Positions 55,045 through 64,000 of a stretch of 64,000 nt of DNA are shown here, one piece after another (the stretch's first letter is position 1; each line of letters begins with the position of its first letter). The DNA comes from Micrasema longulum (Eukaryota; Arthropoda; Insecta; Trichoptera; Brachycentridae), in NCBI GenBank assembly GCA_022494885.1, contig JAGVSM010000464.1:62001-126000 (forward strand), given 5' to 3'. The position numbers and the translations under genes are program-made. Under the pieces are notes generated by a model. It saw only the letters and a list, made by a program, of their open reading frames with translations. It did no database searches and was not told the DNA's origin.

Positions 55045-56165
55045 CAGTTAATCGCTCTCCGTTATTTTATCCTTACATAGACATTTAGGCTAGAGAAATA
55101 TAATCATTCTCGGAAGTCGCGATACCTACTCAATCACACTCGTGAAAGAAAAAGTAAAAACACACAAAAATGTTTAGAGATTATTGCGCAGATATATACA
55201 AGTATAAAAGTATGCAAGTCCAAAAAGGATAAATGAAACTGAAAAATACAAATCACAATAAGAATATGACTGACGTCGGTATCAAAATAATGCACGACAG
55301 ATGGAACTCAGTTTGGAAATCAGAAAAAAGACTAATTGATTGGGTTGAATCTGTCATCATCATCAGTGGCGCTGTAGCTCGTTGTGGGCCCTGGCCTCCT
55401 CCAGAAGTTATCTCCATTCGTTCCTGCACCCTGCGGCTCTTTTCCAGTTTGTCGGGCTCTAATGTCACTTTACACATTATCCAGCCGTCTTAATTTTGCT
55501 CTGCCTCTGCTTCGTCTGCCTTCAGGAGTGGTATAAATAATATTTTTTGGGGTACGGTTATCATTTATTATGTGCACATGACCCGACCATTGTAATCTTC
55601 TTAATTAGATGAATTGTGCGATGTTGGGTTCACCATACAGTGCCTCTAATTCGTGATTAAACCGTCTCCTCCACATTCCGTTTTGGTTGACAGCACCAAA
55701 TATCTTCCTTAATATTTTTCTTTTGAATACCAATACCATATTTCATATCTTTCGGTCATAACCCAGCGTTCCGCACCATATGAAATGACCGGTCTGAGGA
55801 GAGTTTTTTAAATAATGGTCTTAGTTTTTCCAGTAAGCAATTTGGATCCCAGATGTTTAAACAAGCCATAATAACATCTGTTTGCCACCGATAGCCGTGC
55901 CCTAATCTCGGTAATATAATTGTTATCATTAGTCATTTCAATACCTAAATATTCAAAGGAGTTGACAGTGTCTATGTGGTGTGACCCAACGTCAATTGCC
56001 TGCTGTACATAGTTTATTTGCGACTTTCTTGCTAACATATATTTAGTCTAAGATGTAATTATTTTAAGACCCATGTCACTTGCAGCCATTTCTAGCTTTA
56101 AGAAATCCTATTTTAATCCCGGGACAGTTCTGGAGATTAAAGGGTTGTATCTGTATTTCGTTCAA
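55045..56165 (-). pseudogene. RTE-like LINE fragment in the first intron of unit 3
   Basis: Minus reading: RKSQINYVQQAIDVGSHHID, SFEYLGIEMTNDNNYITEI, RARLSVANRCYYGLFKHLGS, then LRPVISYGAERWVMTERYE. These are RTE-like RT C-terminal motifs (LG...IT..I..R...AN...). It interrupts the upstream block shared with units 1 and 2. Ends approximate. Confidence 0.7.
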
Positions 56166-56890
56166 TACACAAAAAAGGATCAACCGAAAAGTGCAAAAGT
56201 TGTCGAACTGTCCGTTATATCTCGTGCAAACTAAACATTGCTACAAAGGCGAGACACAACCTTGCAAGACTGGTTAATTACAATAGAGCAAGCCGGATTC
56301 GTTAAAGGCGCATGAGACTCAGTCATGAAAATATTAAATATTTAAGGTTTTCCTTTTTATAAAACAATATACAAATTACAGATATATTTTTTTAATACCG
56401 CCAAGAGTCCTTCAATAATTTAGGCTTGCCTCGGTGTTATATGTAATATTAACAAATTATAACATTCTTACTATTTTGTTATAGGTATTTCATAAGCAGC
56501 TTTAACTAGCATTAGTTAATGCTTATTGTGTCAATTGCGAATTCACTATGCTAATTATTCCATAACTAGACTATCAGGAGAATTCACATCTATCTAAAAC
56601 GATAGCCTCACGCACGGGAGTTCCGTATTCGATTCTGTTGCGGTGCTACAAATAAAAAATATGTTGTTCTGCTTTACGTACTGGAATAGTTACTTACTTT
56701 TAGCGGTGATTTGTAAGTAAAAACTTAGTGTATCCGTCCAATAATATTGTAATTAACGTATTTATTATTTACGAGCTAATAGAAAAGCGCTCGGTTCAGA
56801 GTTTGACAGGAGAACCACAGATAAAATGTACTATGGTAGACAATCTACAAAAAAGCGAAGAAAGGTAATTTCTTAATCCATAAACACCAA
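56166..56890 (-). repeat. Upstream paralogous block, unit 3 (5' UTR exon and promoter region)
   Basis: Continues the block begun at about 54990: TTGCTACAAAGGCGAGAC, CGAATTCACTATGCTAATTA, minus donor GTAAGTAAC at 56697, TTGACAGGAGAACCACAGAT. On plus ATGGTAGACAATCTACAA at 56833. Confidence 0.6.
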
Positions 56891-56999
56891 CGTGCGGTCA
56901 TAGTGACCCAATCAAACAAAAAAACAAATTCCTTGGAAACGCCCAAAGCTTTCGCTTAGCCGCGTCCAGTAGCTTCTTATAAAATATAAAGGCAGCCAA

Positions 57000-57660
57000 A
57001 TAAAATATTAAAGTTAGTAAATGACCTATCCTATCTAACAGCAACTAAAGAACTTTTTAAACAATCCAAACAATTAAATGTAACTGAACTCTTTAAAGTA
57101 GAACCCTTAAAATTTATTCATAAATTAGCCACTGATGCAATTGTAGACGAATAATTAAAACTGGAAAAAAACTGTAGCAAACATGAACACAATACGAGAA
57201 TATCAGAAAAATATCATATACTTTTCATTTCATTTTTTTGCGCCACAACAGGCCAGGAGGCCCAATTACAGTGGTGAATTACATTACAGAACAACCAGGC
57301 TTGAGCAAAATCATATTTTTAATTTTTGTGTTCTCACCGGGAATCGAACCCGGAACCTTCCGTGCGTGAGTCAAGCGTCTTGACCACTACACCACGGAGG
57401 CCGCCTTCAAAACAAGAAGAAGATACAACCTTCTAAAACAAGAAAAAGACAATCGATACTAATAAACCATGGACTGAAATTATACAATAAACTACCAGAC
57501 AAAACTAAACAAAAGACTCAGACAACCTTTACAAAAGATGTAAAAACTATTATTACTAACATTAGAATGTGAATTTTAAAAGTAAAACTATTTTGTTAAA
57601 TGTATGTAACCCGTTATGGTTTATTAATGAAATATTAAAATAAAAAAAAATAAACAAAAA
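57000..57660 (+). mobile_element. LINE 3' end split by SINE1
   Basis: ELFKVEPLKFIHKLATDAIV and, after the SINE, KTRRRYNLLKQEKDNR with the C-terminal LYNKLPDKTKQKTQTTF. Tail with AACC-CGTTAT-GGTT hairpin (57609) and an A-rich end. Confidence 0.65.
57238..57404 (-). mobile_element. SINE1, near full-length
   Basis: GCGCCACAACAGGCCAGGAG, CACCGGGAATCGAACCCGGA, AGTCAAGCGTCTTGACCACT, CCACGGAGGCCGCC. Best preserved minus copy, inserted in the LINE above. Confidence 0.85.
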
Positions 57661-58420
57661 TGATGTCAAATCAGTTCTGCGTATGCAGTTACTACGAATG
57701 ATTGTGCCCATGCCCAAAAGCTTAATTTTTAAATTCATTTACTGCGAGTGTTTGTGTCCATGCCTAACAGCTATTTTTAATTTTTTTTATTATATTCTTC
57801 TTGGTCGTTTGCTCTTGGCAGAGCAGTCGTGATTATGTTGGCAAGAAGGGAGCACGTCAAGTACGTAAGTTTTATTAAAACATAATGATAATTAAATATA
57901 TAGGTATTAGTAGGTTGAAAGTCTTTTTCGGATAATTCTTTGTTTTTTGTATTCAAAATGGTTTTTGTTGTACCTCAGGGTGTGTCCCCGTGGTTTTATC
58001 GGTTGCTATTGAAAATAAAACGTTTGCACTCATTGAATGCATCAAATTTAGCCGTGGTTTTCCGTGAAATCAATGTATTTAGGGTCAATGAATCACTTTT
58101 ATGCAAAACCGCCTTATTTCAACATAAATTATTTTTCTTGTAAATGAGTTCATATTATTTTTTAGAATTTGAAGGCACCTCGGGGACCCGAAGAATAATG
58201 CGTAGACTCTTTTTTGACAAAAAGCAGCAACAAGGCTTTCCAAGTTTTGACGAAAAGTTGATATATTTTATCTCGAGATGAAGTTTCTGACGAGCAAAAG
58301 AAAGAAGTGAATCATAATTTTACCTATTTGAAGTCACAATTTGAAAAAAGGTGGATTTAAGTGTATAAAAAAGTACCTACAAAATTTTCTTCGGAAGAAT
58401 GAAATTTATTTATATTTTTA
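57661..58420. other. No gene recognised
   Basis: A 67-codon plus frame at 57940 contains VVPQGVSPWF, which only superficially resembles an RT motif. TTTGTGTCCATGCC is repeated near 57700 and 57747. Nothing supported. Confidence 0.3.
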
Positions 58421-58925
58421 TATTTTATTTTTTTATTTTAAAGAAACAAACAGTCGACAATGATATGGTAACATAAAAAAAATACAGTTTAAAGACAGAC
58501 CAGCAAAGTTTCTGAATAAGAATCATACATATTATTAAATTGTGTTACAACAAAAGGATATGTTTATGTGTATTTGTATGAGAGTAAGTGTAGATGTGTG
58601 TTTATGTGTATTAGTGCAGGAGTAAGTGCTCAGGTGTGTGTAAGTTTGAGCATCATTAAATAGTAAGTGGGATCGTATCGCAGCCAGAAATAAAAATTCG
58701 TAATTTATGTTAAAATAAATAGAATGTAAAATATATCAATAGAAGAAAAAAAAGCATTATAGTTAGAGCAAGAACGATAGAGTGTTGTGCATAGTTAATG
58801 CTACAGACTGGCAGATGGAATAAATACTTATTTCTTGTCACGCTAAAGGGGACATTTAGATTAATTTTGGAGAGTAGGTTAAAAGAGTCTTCTTTATTAT
58901 TTAATTATTAATGTAAAACTCATAA
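58421..58925 (-). mobile_element. LINE 3' end (minus) with GT-rich minisatellite
   Basis: The right part in minus reads DSFNLLSKINLNVPFSVTRN then KYLFHLPVCSINYAQHSIV, like a jockey-type RT C-terminus. The UTR contains imperfect TGTGTATTAGTGCAGGAGTA repeats (58555-58660). Confidence 0.55.
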
Positions 58926-59194
58926 TTCAAATACAGTGGTGTCTATTTTGAAGAGTAAAAAATCCATTTTGTTTGACAGATTGGCTGTAAGTGCAAAGCG
59001 TTGTATTGTTTTTATAATCTAGGTATTTAAAATTATTTTTTTTGAATATTTTGAATCCTTTCTATGTTTTTTATGTATTTTAGCCGCCTAATTAGCAGAA
59101 ATACCCTATGTGCGTCGTCAGGATTTGGCCTCATCCGTAAATTGTAGTAAGGTTCATTGGTCAAATTACTAAACACTGTTTTTACATTTTTTCA

Positions 59195-59640
59195 TTTTGT
59201 CAATATTATTAATTCATTTATTTATTAACTTACATGGTCCATGTATACAATTTAAAGGGTTTAAATATAACAATAAAATAATTGTTTAAAACATAAAAAA
59301 ATAATGAAAAGAAGCATTGCAAACATAAGTAACACCGAGACAAGATCTGGACAATTTATTTAGTGCTCGTTTAAATCCTTGGAAACTTAAACCAAAAAAG
59401 TCCAGATCTTGTCTTGAGTTAACAATACGACAAAGACGGGTCATTGGATAATTAAGGCCATAGTTTGTTCTATGCTGATCGATGAACAGTACGTACTTCA
59501 TTGTTTCTCGACCTACGAGTCGGAATATTGAATTTTACTTGTCCCAGTAATGATGGAACATCGATTATACCATTTAGTATGCCGAGCATATATATGGAAT
59601 CAATTCTACGTTTTTGTAGACTAGAAATATTTAATATAAC
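59195..59640 (-). pseudogene. LINE RT C-terminal fragment (family of 7648)
   Basis: Minus frame VLFIDQHRTNYGLNYPMTRL then CRIVNSRQDLDFFGLSFQGF, closely matching 8420-8560. Upstream RRIDSIYMLGILNGI-like reading is cut at 59640. The tail hairpin (ACATGGTCCATGT) lies at 59232. Confidence 0.75.
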
Positions 59641-59919
59641 AATATTGTTGTTTAAGGCTGATTAAAGTGTATGTTTTTGTTATATGTTTTATTTACCAAT
59701 GAACAGAATATGAACCATATAATTATAAATTAAAATCTAACATAAGACATTTTAAAAATATATATTTTTTAAAAGAGTGGGTCCAACGGGGCTCGTACGC
59801 CAGTAACGTAATTTTTTATCACGACGCCAGTTAAATTTTAATAGTAAAGTGACGTTATAAATATGCTTTAAATGTAAAGAGCTAGCTGTGAGCGCATTTA
59901 TTTTTTATTCATTTATTTA
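59641..59919. other. No gene recognised
   Basis: AT-rich; TCCAACGGGGCTCGTACGCC near 59792 has a tRNA-like look but lacks both promoter boxes and a cloverleaf. Confidence 0.35.
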
Positions 59920-60195
59920 CACACATAAGTTTATTGTACATTATTTGAGACATAAGTCCCAACTCAATGGGACTAAAAGTCCTGTGTTGAGTTGTAACAA
60001 GCAATTAGTTGACACAGACACATGAGTAGGATCAGAAACATAAAATATAATTTAAAAAAACAACATATATATGGCACATTAATATGTTACACAGTAAACT
60101 CAAACATCAATCATCAAGGAGTTTCCTACTTAAATCCCTCCCAATAAGGAAAATCCAGGCCTTAACTCCTTTCTTGAAAACAGTTTTTGTCCTTG
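59920..60195 (-). mobile_element. LINE 3' end (minus)
   Basis: TTTATTCATTTATTTACACA tail, TCCCA-ACTCA-ATGGGA hairpin (59957), UTR and a C-terminal scrap (FKKGVKAWIFLIGRDLSRK on minus). Tail shared with 27660-27735. Confidence 0.6.
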
Positions 60196-60544
60196 AGAGC
60201 TTAATACGCATTGATTTTCATTATAATATTAATTAATTATCAATCAAGTCAATTTCAAATGATCTGAGCTATCCATAAAAACTAAGCATCCCATTTCAGA
60301 TGTGACCAGAAAGACAAACAAAATATTAATTATAGTTAAGCCATCGGCAACTCGATTACCATCACACTTCAATTCCCAGTGAATTAAGCCTGATGTTTGA
60401 TAACAAGAAAGTACACAAATACGATCGATTTATAAAAGCACAACTGTCATGGTTATAGAGAGGAACAACTTCTCTTATCCGTCGTACCAAGTGAGAGCCA
60501 CACGTCATTAATTATCGTTCATTTTTAGTAATTTCCCAGTAAGA

Positions 60545-60780
60545 AATTTCTCACCAATGTGATTTAATGAATGATTTATTAAAAACCTTTATTGAAAACG
60601 TACATTCATTATCGGAGCAGTTGAATGGTTTGATGCAAGTATTAGTCAACATAAGTTTTGTTAAATTACGTTTACGTAAACATTTATACTGGCACTTTGA
60701 GCACGATAGTGGTTTACAGTCAGTCAGTCAAATAACTTTAATGTGAACATTTATATTGGAACTCTAAGCACGATAATGGT
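60545..60780 (-). pseudogene. Decayed terminal fingers of unit 4
   Basis: Aligns with the last three fingers and 3' flank of unit 1: TTCTCACCAATGTGATTTA, CGGAGCAGTTGAATGGTTTG, AATTACGTTTACGTAAACAT. Stops and shifts are present (SCLEFQYKCSH-stop; Cys to Phe). It lies beyond the stop at 60783, so it is no longer translated. Confidence 0.75.
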
Positions 60781-60782
60781 TT

Positions 60783-61885
60783 CTAGCTACTATGAGTAGA
60801 CATGTGCGAGTTCAATTTATCTTTTCGTGAACATTTGAACTGGCACTCTGAGCATGAGAATGGTTTCTCGCCAGTATGAGTTAACATGTGTAAGATCAAT
60901 TTGTCTTTTCGTGAAAATTTAAAATTGCACTCTGAACATGAAAATGGTTTCTCGCCAGTATGAGTAAACATGTGTAATTTCAACTTATTTTTTCGTGAAC
61001 ATTTAAATTGGCACTCTGAGCATGAGAATGGTTTCTCGCCAGAGTGGATTAACATGTGAGATTTCAAAGCAGAGCTGTTTGAACAAACATATTGGCACTC
61101 TAAGCACGAGAATCGTTTCTCACCAGTATGAGTTAACATGTGTGATTTTAAATTAGAGCTGTGCGAACATTTATAATGGCACTCTGAGCATGATAATGGT
61201 TTCTTGCCACTGTGAGTAAACATGTGTGATTTCAAAGCAGAGCTGTTTGAACACTTATATTGGCACTCTGGGCATGAGAACGGTTTTTCGCCAGTGTGAA
61301 TCAAAGTGTGTGATTTCAGAGCATAGCTGGTTGAACCTTTATATTGGCACTCTGAGCATGAGAATGGTTTCTCGCCAGTGTGAGTTAACATGTGTGATTT
61401 CAAAGTAGTGCTCTTTGAACATCTATATTGGCACACTGAGCATGATAATGGTTTCTTGCCAGCATGAGTTAACATGTGTGATTTCAAATTAGAGCTGTGT
61501 GAACATTTGAACTGGCACTCTGGGCATGAGAATGGTTTCTTGCCACTGTGAGTTAACATGTGTGATTTCAAAGCAGTGCTGTTCGAACCTTTATATTGGC
61601 ACTCTGAGCATGAGAACGGTTTCTCACCAGTGTGAGTAAACATGTGTGATTTCAAAGCAGAGCTGGTTGAAAATTTATTTTGGCATTCTGAACATAAGAA
61701 TGGTTTTGTGTGCGTTTTTGTGTGCGATTTCAAAACAGATCTATAAGAACATTTAAATTGGCAGTCTGAGCATGAGAATGGTTTCTCGCGAGTTTGTTTT
61801 GACATGTGCGATGTCAAAATAATCCTTCGAGAAGCTTCAAATGGACGCTTTGAACGGGCGTTATATTCCTGACTTGTTTGTGAAC
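60783..61885 (-). CDS. C2H2 zinc-finger protein, array unit 4 (finger exon only)
   Basis: Exon B begins at 61885 after ATTTCAG in phase 1, as in the other units. Exon A must lie beyond 64000 or is lost; none is visible in 61886-64000. About 366 residues are encoded here, with 12 intact fingers. The first finger is dead: both Cys are Arg (ARSKRPF) and the last His is Gln (HMSKQ). The linker after finger 2 is two residues short (KTHTKPFLC). Fingers 5 and 9 (CSHSSNLKSHMLTH) and 8 and 10 (CSNSSALKSHM) show internal duplication. It stops at HSS-TAG, where the other units read HSGEKP, with finger remnants following. It may be a working gene with a trimmed C-terminus or an early pseudogene. Confidence 0.75.
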
Positions 61886-62224
61886 CTGAAATGAAAACAC
61901 AAACAATGTAATCTAATAGTTTAAACCGCTGTTAATTTGATAACAAAGTAATGAAAAATGAGATGAGTATGAAAGTTTTTTAGACAATCAATTAGTATTC
62001 TTAGACTAAATTTATATTTGAAGCACTATCTTTGTGATAACCATTAACAAAAAATATATTAAAACAAAACAACCTTTTGTCTAATGACTTATTTCATATT
62101 TTATTACTGACCGGTTTCGAAGCTAAGCAAGCTGTTTAGTAGTTACCACATTATACCATAATAAGGAAGCTTACGTGGCTTCTAAACCGGTTATGATAAA
62201 ACGGTTTTATAGCGACTTAACTGA
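61886..62224. other. Intron of unit 4 with a short inverted repeat
   Basis: The first 90 bases resemble introns of units 2 and 3 (AATGAAAAATGAGATGAGT). ACCGGTTTCGAAGC (62112) and GCTTCTAAACCGGT (62177) form a short inverted repeat with inner AGCAAGCT / AAGCTTAC. Nothing coding. Confidence 0.4.
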
Positions 62225-62470
62225 TAGATCACAAACGTAAAAAATGTGTCATTTTATCCCATTCTTCCTTTGCTAATAGCGGGGTTCCGCAGTGTATTCA
62301 TTTGGGTCCAATACCGTTCATCATCTTTGTTATTGATTAAAAGGATGTATTTGATGAATTGAATATATAATTGTTTGCTGATGGCTTAAGAATTTGAAGC
62401 TTTATATGCTACTGTAGATCATTATGTGACTTTGTAACATCATTAAGATAACATTCTTCAGCGGCGCTCT
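62225..62470 (+). pseudogene. LINE reverse transcriptase scrap
   Basis: SGVPQCIHLGPIPFIIFVID, then KDVFDELN and LFADGLRI correspond to GVPQGSHLGPILFILFIND and the FADD motif of jockey RTs (final Asp to Gly). Stops within. Confidence 0.65.
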
Positions 62471-63369
62471 ACCAAAAAGTTACAGTTAAAAATGTTAGAT
62501 AATGAGAGGGAAGGTCCAATTAGTCTTTTGGATAAATAATGTTTATTTATTAGTCACATAAAACATAGCTAGCATAATGTAGATGCTTTATTATGTTGGT
62601 GTATAGACATTAACATAATAATATAGTAGTACGAGGAGAGCAGCGCGGCGGCCGGGATCTGCGTTCATTTGAGTTTTGCCCTCCTAGTTAGTCACAAGTT
62701 CAAAAGTAATATAATTATTGCATTGAGAGTCTGATTATTATACGCATTAAGAACGTCAGAGTTTTCATTATTATCGAAACATATAGATCGGACCGAAATT
62801 GTGATCACTTGCGACTGGAGTATATAAGAACCCAGACCAAGGATTTCACAATAAGTGATTCACTGAAAATGTTTGCCTTTATTTTACGTGTGAATAAATA
62901 ATTAAAAAAACATAAACACAGTTGTAATACCTATACTTCATAAGTTTGGAGCCTGTTAGAGTATAAATCAACAGTCCGTATCGTTGAATTGTACTCAAAC
63001 CAGCTCACACAGTAGGGTATTTTTACGAGTCAGGAATAACGTCAAAAACAACATATATATAAAAGCTAATTTTTACGATTCTAGTGATATAACTAGCAAT
63101 GTATTCAAAACACGTTTTATTTAAAATTTTGTGTTTAGAAATGAGCATATACAAAACGGCTCGCAGTTGGTATGACGCCATTTTGACGTCACGCGTTATG
63201 ACCGCTGACTGCGCTTCTTATAAACGTTGCGTAAAAGTTTAGCGCCGAAACGTCATGCGAGCTGCTTGTCCCACAAGACGCGAAGCGTCTTGTATTCGGA
63301 TAATTCAAAATATGCATATTTTAAACCTTAATTTCGTAAAATTCGTAGCAAATTTTCAGTTCTTCGTCA
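62471..63369. other. No gene; promoter-like and polyA-like signals
   Basis: GAGTATATAAGAACCC (62818) resembles a TATA box and GTGAATAAATAA (62891) a polyadenylation signal about 70 bases on. GC-rich AGCAGCGCGGCGGCCGGG (62639) precedes them. A solo LTR is possible but no matching termini or primer site were found. Confidence 0.25.
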
Positions 63370-64000
63370 TTCACGTATCCAATCAAATTTCGATATGATA
63401 GTTTTAACAGAAACTAACCTGACTTTCGAGGGATATTGATGACAGAGAATTACGATTTCCAAACTATAAATTGTTTCGTTGTGACCGACCTTCACACACA
63501 AGTAACAGAATGAGTGGAGGAGGAACACTTATAGCTGTGAATACCTTACTAATTGAAGTGGTAGCGAATTGTAATTGCGTAGAAAATGGATTCGTACAAA
63601 TCAAACTCAAAATTTTCTAATTACTCGTTGCTGGAGTTTATTTTCCACCCGCCAGATCAGTTGAAGTGTACTTATCGTACTGCAAGACGATTTAAGAATT
63701 ATAACCATCTAGAAATAACAAATCGTCCACTCTCTTATTTAGAGACTTCGGCTTACCTAAGTAAACCAAAAATGCATTGGAATACTTTATTTTTACCGCT
63801 TTCATTGATAATTATTGAATCGTTATCTTGTCTTGATTTAAGCCAAATAAACAACACTTTGAACCATAGAAATGAAACTTTTGATCTGGTTTTCAGTTCA
63901 TGGCTCCAACATACTGTACGTCTCGAGGTTGATAATCTTTTACCAGTTAAAAAGTATCATCCTCCTATTGTGTAACATAATATTCAGTCAAAACATCTTT
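63370..64000 (+). pseudogene. LINE endonuclease (APE-type) fragment, runs off the window
   Basis: Readings: FDMIVLTETNLTFEGY (the TET motif), LRFPNYKLFRCDRPSH, RMSGGGTLIAVNTLLIEVV, LVAGVYFPPARSVEVYLS, and a later DFGLPK corresponding to GDFNLP. These are ordered motifs of the apurinic-like nuclease of jockey/CR1 LINEs. Stops and shifts are frequent. Confidence 0.65.

Noticed and set aside
57940..58143. Reverse transcriptase fragment from VVPQGVSPWF
   Set aside because: The following residues do not continue as RT and no FADD motif follows.
60783..61885. Single-exon intact gene starting at the Met at 61817
   Set aside because: The acceptor at 61886 and phase match the other units exactly, so it is an internal exon whose 5' coding exon is outside the window or lost.
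62640..62930. Solo LTR
   Set aside because: TATA-like and polyA-like signals alone; no TG..CA termini, duplication or second copy found.

Overview
This window is eukaryotic nuclear DNA, almost certainly from an arthropod and most likely an insect. It is AT-rich and intron-bearing. It is packed with decayed non-LTR retrotransposons, tRNA-derived SINEs, a Penelope-like element, piggyBac, mariner and hAT remnants, and THAP-bearing MITEs. I cannot place it to order from sequence alone. There is no rRNA, no convincing tRNA gene, no CRISPR array and no bacterial-style operon.

Left part (1-35.7 kb): a repeat-rich region with no convincing host gene. Notable pieces are a Penelope fragment between inverted terminal copies, one of which keeps a hammerhead-ribozyme-like core (2.8-3.5 kb). 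Several copies of one RTE-like LINE and several jockey/CR1/L2-like LINE ends are present. Three tRNA-derived SINE families occur, one as a large palindrome at 17.7 kb. There is also a foldback family with many partial copies and a THAP-exon MITE family. A piggyBac-like element (29.05-31.97 kb) sits inside a LINE that sits inside an RTE copy. Its transposase keeps all catalytic Asp residues but carries one frameshift.

Right part (35.8-64 kb): a tandem array of four paralogous C2H2 zinc-finger genes, all on the minus strand, about 8 kb apart. The three complete units share one architecture: a probable 5' UTR exon, a coding exon (MEIA..NIKVEPG...) built of repeated modules with psi-K-x-E(-P) motifs, a phase-1 intron (GTAAGT...CAG), and one large exon with 11-12 C2H2 fingers. 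The fourth has only its finger exon inside the window. The array shows recent tandem duplication of fingers, loss of the first and last fingers in individual copies, a repaired splice acceptor, and unit-specific transposon insertions. These point to a fast-evolving clustered zinc-finger family. The products are expected to be nuclear DNA-binding regulators whose acidic N-terminus may be sumoylated; this is inference.

Between the zinc-finger genes lie MITEs, LINE ends, a THAP-domain pseudogene and a dead hAT transposase. The right edge carries the start of a LINE endonuclease domain.
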